A stretch of DNA of 64,000 bases from assembly GCF_018717645.1 (NCBI RefSeq), contig NZ_JAFLHG010000007.1:124001-188000 (forward strand), written 5' to 3'. The notes below the pieces were generated by a model. It saw nothing but the letters and a program-made list of their open reading frames with translations. It searched no databases and was not told where the DNA came from. Source of the stretch: Microbacterium flavum. GTDB taxonomy: Bacteria; Actinomycetota; Actinomycetes; Actinomycetales; Microbacteriaceae. Numbering within the stretch: the first letter of the stretch is position 1; the number at the start of each line of letters is the position of its first letter. This document shows positions 27,690-36,145 of this stretch, piece by piece. Both the position numbers and the translations under genes were made by a program.

Positions 27690-28319
27690 ATGAGCGAACA
27701 CTCCGCCGTGCGTCCCCGCCCCCGGGCGTTCTGGGCCGACATCCGGTTCCTGCTCGGGGTCGTCCTGGTGCTCGTCAGCGTGGCGGGGGTGTGGCTGGTC
27801 GTCGCAGCGGCGCGTCAGACGGTGCCGGTCTTCGCCGCCGCGCGGACGATCGTGCCGGGAGATGTCGTGAGCTCGTCCGACCTCCGGGTGGTCGAGGTGG
27901 CCCTCGGGCAGCTGGAGGAGTCGTACGCGTCCCCCGCGACGCTCGAACCCGGATCGGTCGCCACACGGACGATCTCCGCGGGGGAGCTCGTCCCGCAGGA
28001 TGCCGTCGGCGACGCGGAGCGTCTGCGCACGACCCACGTCGTGGTCCACAGCGCGACGGAGATCCCCGCGGCCGTCGGTCCGGGGTCGAGCGTCGAGGTC
28101 TGGGCGGCGCCGCAGCTCGAGCGCGGGACCTTCGATGCGCCGCGCATCCTCGTCCCCTCCGCCACCGTCGTCTCGGTGTCGGACGACGAGTCGGTGATGG
28201 GCTCGGCGGGCTCCGCGGTGGAACTCGTGATCGAGCGGGCGGATGTCTCCGACACCCTCGCGGCGATCTCCGGCGGCGCGAGCATCTCGATCGTCCCGAC
28301 CGGGGCGGCCGGGCGGTGA
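27690..28319 (+). CDS. membrane-anchored SAF-domain protein
   Basis: 209-residue protein with one transmembrane helix (about residues 20-42) near the N-terminus. A SAF domain follows, V-P-V-F-A-A-A-R-T-I-V-P-G-D-V-V-S-S-S-D-L-R-V-V (about 46-70), and a second beta-rich region. SAF domains occur in CpaB pilus-assembly and FlgA proteins. The stop overlaps the start of a ParA/MinD-like ATPase, a pairing reminiscent of cpaB-cpaE, although no pilin or other pilus gene is nearby. The role is unknown. A GGGG run precedes the ATG. Confidence 0.75.
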   Translation: MSEHSAVRPRPRAFWADIRFLLGVVLVLVSVAGVWLVVAAARQTVPVFAAARTIVPGDVVSSSDLRVVEVALGQLEESYASPATLEPGSVATRTISAGELVPQDAVGDAERLRTTHVVVHSATEIPAAVGPGSSVEVWAAPQLERGTFDAPRILVPSATVVSVSDDESVMGSAGSAVELVIERADVSDTLAAISGGASISIVPTGAAGR

Positions 28320-29629
28320 GCGCGCACCAGCCCGCCACGGTGGGAGCCGATCGGACGCCCGTCGCCGTCGTCGCCGTCGACGGCGCGCGCGGCTCGGAGC
28401 TCGCCGACCTCCTGCGGGAGGAGGGCGCTCTCGTCGTGGCGGTCGTCTCGGCGGAGGCGCCGGCGCAGGCCGCCGTGGACGCGATGTCCGGCCGAGACGC
28501 GGCGGAGGTCCTGGGAGCTCTCGCGCGAGCGGACGTGTTGGTGGTCGATGGCGATCGCGACGCGCTGACGGCGGATCTGGTCGCGATGTGCGACCGGTTC
28601 GGGGTGCGGATCGCCGCGCTCTGCGCCGGTCCGGCCGCCCGCCGCGCCGCGGGGGTGTTCGGCGTCGGCGCCCATGCCCCGGATGCCACGGCGCGCGAGC
28701 TGCTCTCCGGGGCTCCCGCCACGCTCCCGGCCGCGGCCCGACAGCGGGGGCGGGTCATCGCGGTGTGGGGCCCCGCCGGCGCCCCGGGTCGGACGCGGCT
28801 CGCGATCGAACTGGCCTGCGAGCTGTCGCGGGACGGTCGGCGCGTCGGTCTCGTGGATGCCGATGCGCACGCGCCCTCGATCGCCATGGCGACAGGCCTT
28901 GCCGACGAGGGGCCGGGGTTCGCGGCCGCGTGTCGACAGGCGGGACGGGACGCCCTCACGACGGCGGAGCTCTCCCGGATCGCGACACCGCTCGGCGAGG
29001 TGGACGTGCTCACGGGCATCAACCGCCCCTCCCGCTGGCCCGAGCTCTCGCACGACCGGGTGAGCGCCGCGCTGGAGCGGTGCCGGGACTGGGTGGACGA
29101 TGTCGTCGTCGATGTCGCGGCTCCGCTGGAGCGGGATGAGGAGATCGTCAGCGATCTCGACGGTCCTCGTCGCAACGCCGCGACGCTCGCGGCCCTCGCC
29201 GCCGCGGACCTCGTGGTCGCCGTCGCCTGCGCAGACCCCGTCGGTGTCGCCCGCTTCGTCCGCGCACACGCGGAGCTGCGCGCGGTCGTGGGGGCGACGC
29301 CCGTCCGGATCGTCGTGAACAAGACGCGGACGGCGACCCTGGGGATCGACGCACGGGGGCAGGTACGGCGCACCCTCGAGCGGTACACCTCGGCACGGGA
29401 CATCTGGTTCGTGCCCTGGGATCCCAAGGCGGCCGATGCCGCGACTCTGGCCGCGCGTCCCGTCGCGCACGTCGCGGGTCGGTCCGGTCTCGCCGGCGCG
29501 GTGCGGCGCTTCGTGGGCGAGGCGATCGAACCCCCGGCGCCGGCGGACCTGGTCCGCCGGTCGCGGCGCTCGGCGGAGCCGTCGACGCTCCTCCCCAGGC
29601 GCGCCCGGCGCGACCCGCGCACGGCATGA
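28316..29629 (+). CDS. ParA/MinD-like P-loop ATPase with altered Walker A (Rv3213c-like)
   Basis: 437-residue cytosolic protein. An N-terminal pseudo-receiver-like region (about 1-140) has V-D-G-D-R-D-A-L. A P-loop domain starts near 145: V-I-A-V-W-G-P-A-G-A-P-G-R-T-R-L-A-I-E-L. The usual lysine of G-K-T/S is arginine in this motif. Downstream V-G-L-V-D-A-D-A-H-A-P-S (about 180) is the ParA switch, and V-D-D-V-V-V-D-V-A-A-P-L near 265 matches Walker B. The last 30 residues are very basic. The domain order resembles CpaE (receiver plus ATPase). Synteny with pdtaS and whiB1 matches Rv3213c, the Soj/ParA-related protein of M. tuberculosis. Confidence 0.75.
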   Translation: MSAHQPATVGADRTPVAVVAVDGARGSELADLLREEGALVVAVVSAEAPAQAAVDAMSGRDAAEVLGALARADVLVVDGDRDALTADLVAMCDRFGVRIAALCAGPAARRAAGVFGVGAHAPDATARELLSGAPATLPAAARQRGRVIAVWGPAGAPGRTRLAIELACELSRDGRRVGLVDADAHAPSIAMATGLADEGPGFAAACRQAGRDALTTAELSRIATPLGEVDVLTGINRPSRWPELSHDRVSAALERCRDWVDDVVVDVAAPLERDEEIVSDLDGPRRNAATLAALAAADLVVAVACADPVGVARFVRAHAELRAVVGATPVRIVVNKTRTATLGIDARGQVRRTLERYTSARDIWFVPWDPKAADAATLAARPVAHVAGRSGLAGAVRRFVGEAIEPPAPADLVRRSRRSAEPSTLLPRRARRDPRTA

Positions 29630-29640
29630 GCGGGGCCGCA

Positions 29641-29646
29641 TAGGCT
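29641..29646 (+). promoter_or_regulatory. -10 box of pdtaS, leaderless spacing
   Basis: TAGGCT ends 7 bases before the GTG at 29654. Confidence 0.55.
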
Positions 29647-29653
29647 GGGTGCC

Positions 29654-31141
29654 GTGTCGACGCTCAGCGATCTCGTGTACGCCCAGGGCCGTTCGTCGGA
29701 AGCCGACGTGGAGTGGCTCCATCGCCTCGCCGGTGACGGACAGCTGCTCGCCGATCTGGCGTTCGCCGACATCGTGATCTGGGTGCCCACGGCGGACGAC
29801 TCGTTCATCGCGGTCGCGCACACGCGCCCGTCGGGAGCGGCCACGCTCTTCTACCGCGATATCGTCGGCGACCTCGTCCGTCCGCAGTGGCGCACGCAGG
29901 TCCGCGACGCGTTCACGCGGGTCGAGATCGTCGATTCCGCCTCGCCGGACTGGTTCGAGGAGACCCCGACCCGGGTGCGCGCGGTGCCGATCGTGCGTGC
30001 GCGCGGCAGAGGCGACGCGTCGCCGTCCATCATCGGGGTCCTCACGCGGCATACGAACCTCGGTGAGGCCCGCACACCGTCACGCCAGCAGATCACCTTC
30101 AACGACTGCGCCGACGACCTCTTCGGGATGATCGCCAACGCCGACTTCCCCGACCTGTCCGCCCCCACCTCACCGCGTCGGGGGGCGCCGCGCGCGTCCG
30201 ACGGGCTCATCCGGATGGACGTCGACGGCATCACGACCTTCGCGAGCCCCAACGCGCTCTCCGCCTTCAACCGGCTCGGATTCGACGATGAGCTGGAGGG
30301 GGAGTCGCTCCTGGAGGTCGCGTCCGGCATCCTGCCCAAGGGACGCGATTTCGACGAGTCCCTCCCCATCGTCATGGCCGGCCGTGCGCCGTGGCGCGCC
30401 GACATCGAAGGGCGCGGAGTGACCGTCTCGCTGCGGACGATCCCCCTGAAGGACCGCGGTCACCGCATCGGCGCGATCGTCCTCTGCCGCGACGTGACGG
30501 AGATCCGTCATCAGGAGCAGGAGCTCATCACGAAGGATGCGACGATCCGCGAGATCCACCATCGCGTGAAGAACAACCTGCAGACCGTGGCGTCGCTCCT
30601 GCGCATCCAGGCGCGCCGCACCCACTCCGACGAGGCGAGGGATGCCCTGACCCACGCGATGCGTCGCGTGTCCGCGATCGCGGTCGTCCACGACACGCTC
30701 TCGGAGGGTCTCGCGCAGAACGTCGACTTCGACGATGTCTTCGACCGTGTGCTCAAGCTCGTCGTCGAGGTGGCCGCCTCGCCGAACACCCGCGCGCGTA
30801 CCCTCAAGACCGGCACGTTCGGCACGCTGCCGAGCGCCTACGCGACACCGCTGGCTCTGGCGCTCACCGAACTCGTCACCAATGCGGTCGAGCACGGCCT
30901 CGCCGACCGGGAGGGCGAGGTGGAGATCATCGCCGAACGGACGCCGGACACCCTCGATGTCAAGGTGCGCGACACCGGGGTCGGCCTGCCCGAAGGTCAG
31001 GTCGGACGTGGTCTGGGCACGCAGATCGTGCGCACGCTGATCCAGGGCGAGCTGAGCGGCTCGATCGACTGGCACACGCTCGTCGGGTCGGGCACCGAGG
31101 TCACGATCGAGATCCCGATGCGTTACCTCGAGCGGGCCTGA
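29654..31141 (+). CDS. pdtaS: sensor histidine kinase PdtaS
   Basis: 495-residue soluble kinase. An N-terminal GAF-like domain (about 1-155) is followed by a PAS domain (about 180-285). A HisKA_2 dimerisation helix has I-R-E-I-H-H-R-V-K-N-N-L-Q-T (H302/H303). The ATPase domain has T-E-L-V-T-N-A-V-E-H-G and D-T-G-V-G-L-P. There is no transmembrane segment, so it senses cytosolic signals. In mycobacteria PdtaS phosphorylates PdtaR, an RNA-binding ANTAR antiterminator. No pdtaR is in this window, as is usual because the two are unlinked. The gene is convergent with whiB1, as in M. tuberculosis. Confidence 0.93.
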   Translation: MSTLSDLVYAQGRSSEADVEWLHRLAGDGQLLADLAFADIVIWVPTADDSFIAVAHTRPSGAATLFYRDIVGDLVRPQWRTQVRDAFTRVEIVDSASPDWFEETPTRVRAVPIVRARGRGDASPSIIGVLTRHTNLGEARTPSRQQITFNDCADDLFGMIANADFPDLSAPTSPRRGAPRASDGLIRMDVDGITTFASPNALSAFNRLGFDDELEGESLLEVASGILPKGRDFDESLPIVMAGRAPWRADIEGRGVTVSLRTIPLKDRGHRIGAIVLCRDVTEIRHQEQELITKDATIREIHHRVKNNLQTVASLLRIQARRTHSDEARDALTHAMRRVSAIAVVHDTLSEGLAQNVDFDDVFDRVLKLVVEVAASPNTRARTLKTGTFGTLPSAYATPLALALTELVTNAVEHGLADREGEVEIIAERTPDTLDVKVRDTGVGLPEGQVGRGLGTQIVRTLIQGELSGSIDWHTLVGSGTEVTIEIPMRYLERA

Positions 31142-31147
31142 TCGGGA

Positions 31148-31396
31148 TCAGGACGCGCGGCGGGCGCGGGCCGCGCGACGCTTGAGGGCGCGGCGCTCGT
31201 CCTCCGAGAGGCCGCCCCACACGCCCGAGTCCTGGCCGGTCTCGAGGGCGTACTGCAGGCAGATCTCGGTGACCGTGCACCGGGCGCACACGGCCTTGGC
31301 CCGCTCGATCTGCTCGACGGCCGGACCGGTGTTCCCCACGGGGAAGAACAGTTCGGGGTCGACGGTGAGGCAGGCGGACTTGTCGCGCCAATCCAT
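31148..31396 (-). CDS. whiB1: WhiB1-type iron-sulfur transcription factor
   Basis: 82-residue WhiB protein. Cluster-binding cysteines C9, C37, C40 and C46 are followed by G-V-W-G-G (58-62) and a strongly basic R-A-L-K-R-R-A-A-R-A-R-R tail. Small size and the M-D-W-R-D-K-S-A-C start are typical of WhiB1, which binds the primary sigma factor and reacts with nitric oxide. The neighbours pdtaS and a small membrane protein also match the M. tuberculosis locus. AAGGAG lies before the ATG. The 245-base upstream region holds a small hairpin (GCGAGC at 31473, GCTCGC at 31485) and no obvious promoter consensus. Confidence 0.93.
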   Translation of the reverse strand: MDWRDKSACLTVDPELFFPVGNTGPAVEQIERAKAVCARCTVTEICLQYALETGQDSGVWGGLSEDERRALKRRAARARRAS

Positions 31397-31472
31397 AGTG
31401 GGGTGCTCCTTGATGCGGGAAATACGTGCGGGTGCGGGCAGGACTCGGGTGTCCGATACCCTGGTGGGTGTG

Positions 31473-31490
31473 CGAGCAAAAACGCTCGCC
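31473..31490. promoter_or_regulatory. short inverted repeat upstream of whiB1
   Basis: GCGAGC-AAAAAC-GCTCGC lies 77-94 bases before the whiB1 start. It could be a regulator site or a weak hairpin. No identity can be given. Confidence 0.35.
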
Positions 31491-31641
31491 CCACGTCGCT
31501 GTGGGAGCACACTGCGTGATCTATCGTCCCATGCACATACGGATGAATCAAGGGTGAACTGATGATTCCCACGGGGGATCGCTGAGCATCCGCTGCAGAA
31601 CGCTCCTTCGGCTCCGCTTTCCGCGCCGACGAGGAGACCCC

Positions 31642-32022
31642 GTGCGCCCCAGTCCCATCGACCGCAGCGCGGCCGTCCTGCTCGCCGTGGAGGCGGCCGC
31701 GCTCGCGGCGGTCGCCGGCTGGGAGGTCGTCGCGCTCCTCGGCGGGGACACGGTCGATCCCACGAGTTCGGTGGCGCTCATCGTCCTCACCGTCGTCTTC
31801 GCCATCGCGGTCGGCGCCTTCGCCGTCGCGACGGTGCGCGGCAGATCATGGGGTCGCTCGGGAGGGATCGTCACGCAGCTTCTCACCCTGGCCGTCGCCG
31901 TGGGCGCGATCACGGGACCGGATCCGGCAGTCGGCTTCGCGGTGGCCCTCGCCGTGCCCGCGGTGATCGGACTCGTGCTGCTCTTCCTGGCGGTGCGCCG
32001 CGCGGGCGCCGCGCGCGGCTGA
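31642..32022 (+). CDS. small integral membrane protein (Rv3217c-like)
   Basis: 126-residue protein with four hydrophobic helices (about residues 9-33, 42-64, 72-92 and 97-118) and short polar loops. The basic V-R-G-R-S-W-G-R-S-G-G segment lies between helices two and three. No catalytic residue is visible. The position next to whiB1 and pdtaS corresponds to Rv3217c, an integral membrane protein of unknown function. The GTG start follows GAGGAG. It is convergent with the peroxiredoxin gene. Confidence 0.75.
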   Translation: MRPSPIDRSAAVLLAVEAAALAAVAGWEVVALLGGDTVDPTSSVALIVLTVVFAIAVGAFAVATVRGRSWGRSGGIVTQLLTLAVAVGAITGPDPAVGFAVALAVPAVIGLVLLFLAVRRAGAARG

Positions 32023-32062
32023 TCGCACGGCACGCCCCGCGCGGAGCCGGGGATCGTCCGTC

Positions 32063-32527
32063 TCAGAGACCGAGCTGCGCGCGGAGGCGCGCGACGTGAC
32101 CGGTGGCCTTGACGTTGTAGAGCGCGTGGATGAGGGTGCCGTCTTCGTCGATGACGAAGGTCGAGCGGATGACTCCTTCGACCTTCTTGCCGTAGTTCAT
32201 CTTCTCGCCCCACGCGCCGTACGCCTCGTGGACGGCGCGATCGGGGTCGCTGAGCAGCGGATAGGTCAGCCCGTCGCGCGCGCGGAACTCGGCGTTCTTC
32301 GCGGGCTCGTCGCGCGAGATGCCGAGAACGGTGTAGCCCGCAGCCTCGAGCGGGGCCAGGCTGTCTCGGAAGTCGCAGGCCTCGGTCGTGCAGCCCGGCG
32401 TCATCGCGGCCGGGTAGAAGAACAGGATGACCTTTCGGCCGCGCAGGCCGTGGAGCGCGACGTCGGCGCCGTCCTGATCGACCAAGGTGAAATCGGGTGC
32501 GGGGGTTCCTGGCTGCAGCTGCGTCAT
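32063..32527 (-). CDS. bcp: thioredoxin-dependent thiol peroxidase (BCP/PrxQ type)
   Basis: 154-residue peroxiredoxin that reduces H2O2 and organic hydroperoxides with thioredoxin as donor. The peroxidatic cysteine is in F-F-Y-P-A-A-M-T-P-G-C-T-T-E-A-C-D-F-R-D (about residue 45). The resolving cysteine five residues later marks the atypical 2-Cys BCP/PrxQ subgroup. The conserved arginine lies in the F-V-I-D region further on. Length is standard. The ATG at 32527 has a TAGGCT -10 box at leaderless spacing, which argues against the longer upstream frame. Confidence 0.92.
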   Translation of the reverse strand: MTQLQPGTPAPDFTLVDQDGADVALHGLRGRKVILFFYPAAMTPGCTTEACDFRDSLAPLEAAGYTVLGISRDEPAKNAEFRARDGLTYPLLSDPDRAVHEAYGAWGEKMNYGKKVEGVIRSTFVIDEDGTLIHALYNVKATGHVARLRAQLGL

Positions 32528-32534
32528 GGCAACC

Positions 32535-32540
32535 AGCCTA
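32535..32540 (-). promoter_or_regulatory. -10 box of bcp, leaderless spacing
   Basis: TAGGCT on the minus strand ends 7 bases before the ATG at 32527. Confidence 0.55.
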
Positions 32541-32606
32541 CGGACCACGGGACGCCCGGTCACGTCGGCGGCGGCTCGGGGCGCGTGATGCCCGACCGGC
32601 CGACTC

Positions 32607-33647
32607 TCAGGCGGCGAAGGTCTGCAGGAGGCGCTGCAGGGAATCGAGTCGTGCCGCTCCGCGATCTCCGAGCCTGCCCTCGGCGACCGCCTCGATCATC
32701 GCGCAGTCCGGCGCATCGGGGAGGTGGGTGCACCCGCGGGGGCACTCCTCGGCGACCTCGGCGAGGTCGCTGAACGCCCGGAGGATGTTGGCGGGATCGA
32801 CGTGGCCGAGCCCGAAGGAGCGGACGCCGGGTGTGTCGATCACCCAGCCGCGGCCGGTCTCGCCGACATAGCGGAGCGAGACCGTCGAGCTCGACGTGTG
32901 GCGGCCTCGGCCGGTGACCTCGTTGACGTGGCCGGTGGCGCGCAGCGCGGTGGGGACGAGCGCATTGACGAGCGTGGACTTGCCCACGCCGGAGTGGCCG
33001 ACGAACACCGTCGAGTGGCCCACGAGATGGCGGCCGATCTCCTCGACCGGCATGTGCCCGTGACCGCTCGTGAACACCTCGAGATCGTCGACGCCCTCGA
33101 AATGCCGGAGGAAGGATGCGGGGTCGGCGAGATCTGTCTTGGTGACCACGAGCAGGGGCCGGATGCCGGCGTCCAGTGCCGCGATGAGGTAGCGGTCGAC
33201 GAGGCGCGGGCGGGGCTCGGGGTCGGCCGCCGCCACGACGATGAGCATCTGATCGGCGTTGGCGACGATGATCCGCTCGACCTGGTCGGTGTCGTCGGCG
33301 CTCCGGCGCAGGAGGGAGGTGCGGTCCTCGATCCCGACGATCCGCGCGAGCGTGCCGTCGTCGCCGGAGGCGTCGCCCACGACGCGGGCGCGGTCGCCCG
33401 TGACGATCGGCTTCTTGCGCAGCTCCCGGGCGCGTGTCGCGAGAGCGGTGTGCTCCTCGGGGCCGTCCTCATCGATCAGGACGGTGTACCGGCCGCGGTC
33501 GACGCCGAGGACGCGCGCGATCCGGGCATCGGCGTGCGCCGGGCGGCGCTTGGTGCGGGGGCGGTTGGCCTTCGGGTTCGGCCGCATGCGGATGTCGGCT
33601 TCGTCGAACTCCGGTTCGTCGTCGTCGGTGTCGTCCAGCCAGCTCAT
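32607..33647 (-). CDS. rsgA: ribosome small-subunit-dependent GTPase A
   Basis: 346-residue circularly permuted GTPase that helps late maturation of the 30S subunit. An N-terminal OB-fold (about 50-115) is followed by the permuted motifs: G4 T-K-T-D-L near 168, G1 G-H-S-G-V-G-K-S-T near 219 and G3 D-T-P-G-V near 270. The C-terminal zinc site lies in E-E-C-P-R-G-C-T-H-L-P-D-A-P-D-C. The very basic N-terminal K-A-N-R-P-R-T-K-R-R segment suits rRNA contact. The gene lies 46 bases behind aroA in the same direction, the order also seen in mycobacteria (aroA, then Rv3228). Confidence 0.93.
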   Translation of the reverse strand: MSWLDDTDDDEPEFDEADIRMRPNPKANRPRTKRRPAHADARIARVLGVDRGRYTVLIDEDGPEEHTALATRARELRKKPIVTGDRARVVGDASGDDGTLARIVGIEDRTSLLRRSADDTDQVERIIVANADQMLIVVAAADPEPRPRLVDRYLIAALDAGIRPLLVVTKTDLADPASFLRHFEGVDDLEVFTSGHGHMPVEEIGRHLVGHSTVFVGHSGVGKSTLVNALVPTALRATGHVNEVTGRGRHTSSSTVSLRYVGETGRGWVIDTPGVRSFGLGHVDPANILRAFSDLAEVAEECPRGCTHLPDAPDCAMIEAVAEGRLGDRGAARLDSLQRLLQTFAA

Positions 33648-33693
33648 GTCACGCCCGCGTCATCCCGGCACCGCGCCCGCATCCCGGCGCCGC

Positions 33694-35049
33694 TCACGCG
33701 GCGGAGGACCCGTTCTCTTCGAGCATCTCGCGCCACAGCTGCGGGAACTCGGGCATCGTCTTGGCCGTCGTCCCGATGTCGTCGATCTCGACGCCCGGGA
33801 CCCGCAGACCGACGAGCGCGCCGGCGGTCGCGATGCGGTGATCGTGGTGTGCGCGCCAGAGGCCACCGTGCAGGGGAGCGGGGGTGATCCGGATGCCGTC
33901 GGCCAGCTCATCGGCCTGTCCGCCGAGGGCACGGAGATTTCCGATGAGCGCGTCGATGCGGTTGGTCTCGTGACCGCGGATGTGGCCGATCCCATGCAGG
34001 GTGGTCGGGGCATCCGCGAAGGCGGCGAGGGCGAACAGCGTGGGGGTGAGCTCGCTCGCGGCCGACAGGTCGAGGTCGACTCCGGCGATCCGGCCCGTGC
34101 CGGCCACGGTGAGCGCGCCGCCGCGGCGGCTCGTGCGGGCGCCCAGGAGCGACAGGATCTCGGGGAGCAGGGCGCCGGGCTGGGTCGAGGTCGCGGGCCA
34201 GGCGGGGATCGTGATGGACCCGCCGGTCAGGAGGGCGGCGCCCAGGAACGGCGCCGCATTGGAGAGGTCGGGCTCGATCGCGGCATCCCGCCCGCGCGGC
34301 ACGCCCGCCGGGACGACCCACTCGTTCGGGGTGGGGTGCTCGACCTGGATGCCGCGGCGTGCCAGCGTCTCGACGGTCATGTCGATGTGCGGGATGGAGG
34401 GCAGGCGTTCGCCGGAGTGGATGAGGTGCAGGCCCACGTCGAAGCGGGGGGCGGCGAGCAGCAGCCCGGAGACGAACTGGCTCGAGCTGCTGGCGTCGAT
34501 CGTGACCTCGCCGCCTCGGATGTGCCCGCGGCCGCGCACCGTGAAGGGGAGCGACCAGTTGCCGCCGTCGTCGATGTCGGCGCCGATCGTCCGCAGCGCC
34601 TTGATCATCTCGCCCATGGGTCGGTGCAGCGCGCTCGCGTGCGCTGTGATGGTCACGTCGCCCTCGGCAAGACCCGCCAGCGGGGCGATGAAGCGCATGA
34701 CCGTCCCGGCCTGACCGCAGTCGATCGTGACGTCGCCGCGGAACGTGGCGGGCGGGGTGATGCGCAGATCCGTTCCGAAGCGGCCCGTTCCGGGCAGCTC
34801 CTCGATCTCCGTGCCCAGCCCGCGGAGGGCGTCGATCATGCGGTCGGAGTCGTCCGAATGCAACGGCGCGGAGAGCGTCGACGGGGAGTCGGCCAGGGCG
34901 GCGAGGACGAGTTTGCGGTTCGTCAGCGACTTGGAGCCCGGCATCTCGACGGTGGCCAGCACGGGGCTGTCGCCGAGGGGAGCTGCCCACGGTGAGGAGG
35001 AAGGCCCGGAAGAGGCCGAGGGAGAGGGGGAATACCCGGTCACGGTCAT
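33694..35049 (-). CDS. aroA: 3-phosphoshikimate 1-carboxyvinyltransferase (EPSP synthase)
   Basis: 451-residue shikimate-pathway enzyme that joins PEP to shikimate-3-phosphate. After a Ser/Pro-rich start, the PEP/S3P-binding P-G-S-K-S-L-T-N-R motif lies near residues 37-45. Also visible are [10 protein letters not shown] (about 110), [10 protein letters not shown] (about 185) and H-H-D-H-R-I-A-T-A (about 412). The motif is C-G-Q-A-G-T, a variant of the usual N-A-G-T-A. A possible -10 (TAGGGT, 35063-35058 on the minus strand) lies just ahead. The gene is divergent from sigH and is followed by rsgA. Confidence 0.95.
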   Translation of the reverse strand: MTVTGYSPSPSASSGPSSSPWAAPLGDSPVLATVEMPGSKSLTNRKLVLAALADSPSTLSAPLHSDDSDRMIDALRGLGTEIEELPGTGRFGTDLRITPPATFRGDVTIDCGQAGTVMRFIAPLAGLAEGDVTITAHASALHRPMGEMIKALRTIGADIDDGGNWSLPFTVRGRGHIRGGEVTIDASSSSQFVSGLLLAAPRFDVGLHLIHSGERLPSIPHIDMTVETLARRGIQVEHPTPNEWVVPAGVPRGRDAAIEPDLSNAAPFLGAALLTGGSITIPAWPATSTQPGALLPEILSLLGARTSRRGGALTVAGTGRIAGVDLDLSAASELTPTLFALAAFADAPTTLHGIGHIRGHETNRIDALIGNLRALGGQADELADGIRITPAPLHGGLWRAHHDHRIATAGALVGLRVPGVEIDDIGTTAKTMPEFPQLWREMLEENGSSAA

Positions 35050-35156
35050 CGCGTTCTACCCTAACGAACCCCTCCGACACCACCGAACCCGAGGACCCCC
35101 GTTGACAGCGCTGCTCTCACCCGTACAGGACCCCGTCCGCGACGAGGTGCCGGACG

Positions 35157-35162
35157 TAGACT
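35157..35162 (+). promoter_or_regulatory. -10 box of sigH, near-leaderless spacing
   Basis: TAGACT ends 8 bases before the ATG at 35171. A TTG at 35102 is in frame but has no better signals. Confidence 0.4.
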
Positions 35163-35170
35163 GGGCCGCG

Positions 35171-35815
35171 ATGGAAGAGCAGGCGGCCACCACACCGCAG
35201 ACCCCGCAGACGCACGACACCCCGACGGATGAGGATCCGCGCGCCCAGTTCGAGGATCAGGCGCTGCCCTTCATGGATCAGCTGTACGCGGCGGCCATGC
35301 GGATGACGCGCAATCCGGCCGATGCCGCGGACCTGGTGCAGGAGACCTTCGTCAAGGCGTTCGCCTCGTGGTCCTCCTTCACGCAGGGCACGAACCTGAA
35401 GGCGTGGCTGTACCGCATCCTCACCAACACGTACATCAACACGTACCGGAAGAAGCAGCGCGAGCCCTATCAGGGCACGATCGACGATCTCGAGGACTGG
35501 CAGCTCGGCGGCGCCGAATCGACGACGGCGTCGAGCTCGCGGTCGGCGGAGGCCGAGGCCATCGACCACATGCCGGCATCCGTCGTGAAGGACGCTCTGC
35601 AGTCGATCCCCGAGGACTTCCGCCTCGCGGTGTACCTCGCCGACGTCGAGGGCTTCGCGTATCAGGAGATCGCGGACATCATGAAAACCCCCATCGGCAC
35701 GGTCATGAGCCGCCTGCATCGTGGCAGGCGCATGCTGCGCGACCTGTTGGCCGACTATGCGCGCGAGCGCGGCATCGAGGTGCCCGCCGCGACCCCCACG
35801 AGGAGTAGGAAATGA
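35171..35815 (+). CDS. sigH: ECF sigma factor SigH/SigR
   Basis: 214-residue group 4 sigma factor. Region 2 (about 35-105) has [14 protein letters not shown] and [20 protein letters not shown]. Region 4 (about 135-190) has [23 protein letters not shown] and [12 protein letters not shown]. These patterns and the adjoining anti-sigma gene identify the thiol-oxidative-stress sigma factor that controls thioredoxin and mycothiol genes. The start is tentative, because an in-frame TTG at 35102 would add 23 residues. The stop overlaps the anti-sigma ATG. Confidence 0.93.
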   Translation: MEEQAATTPQTPQTHDTPTDEDPRAQFEDQALPFMDQLYAAAMRMTRNPADAADLVQETFVKAFASWSSFTQGTNLKAWLYRILTNTYINTYRKKQREPYQGTIDDLEDWQLGGAESTTASSSRSAEAEAIDHMPASVVKDALQSIPEDFRLAVYLADVEGFAYQEIADIMKTPIGTVMSRLHRGRRMLRDLLADYARERGIEVPAATPTRSRK

Positions 35816-36057
35816 GCGACTGCGGCTGCGACAAGGCGAGGAAGGACCTCGAGGAGTACCTGCGGAACGAGATGTGCAAGACGGAGCACTCCGACATCCG
35901 TGAACACCTCGAGAACTGCGATGCGTGCCGCGAGGAGGCTCTCGTCGCGACGACCCTGACCGCGGTGGTGGCGCGCGCGTGCAAGGAGTCCGCTCCTGAG
36001 CAGCTGCGCGACCAGGTGCTGGCCCGTCTGCGCACGGAGCAGGCCGCCCACCACTGA
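35812..36057 (+). CDS. rshA: zinc-binding redox anti-sigma factor (RsrA/RshA type)
   Basis: 81-residue ZAS-family anti-sigma factor. The H-X3-C-X2-C motif is H32, C36, C39 in [10 protein letters not shown]. Additional cysteines at 4, 6 and 22 are candidate zinc ligands or redox partners. Under reducing conditions it holds SigH. Oxidation forms a disulfide, ejects zinc and frees the sigma factor. Overlap of its ATG with the sigH stop (ATGA) enforces coupled synthesis. The C-terminal R-D-Q-V-L-A-R-L-R helix is short, as in the family. Confidence 0.93.
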   Translation: MSDCGCDKARKDLEEYLRNEMCKTEHSDIREHLENCDACREEALVATTLTAVVARACKESAPEQLRDQVLARLRTEQAAHH

Positions 36058-36078
36058 TCGGTCTCGCGCTCCGCGGGC

Positions 36079-36136
36079 CGAGCGTCCACGACACGCCGAC
36101 CCGCGGGGGTCGCACACCGCGTGTTCTGGACGCTCG
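36079..36136. terminator. 58-base nested inverted repeat between rshA and the lipid kinase
   Basis: Outer arms CGAGCGTCCA and TGGACGCTCG enclose ACACGC/GCGTGT and a central GACCC-GCGG-GGGTC hairpin. It lies between convergent genes and can end transcription in both directions. Its nested form resembles the dispersed palindromes, but the sequence differs. Confidence 0.6.
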
Positions 36137-36145
36137 CGCACGTCG

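Noticed and set aside
31137-31152. CCTGATC-GG-GATCAGG over the convergent stops of pdtaS and whiB1 as a terminator
   Set aside because: The loop would be two bases and the arms seven, too weak to call against the GC background.
35102-35107. TTGACA as a -35 for sigH
   Set aside because: It lies 49 bases before the TAGACT box, far from the usual 16-19-base spacing.
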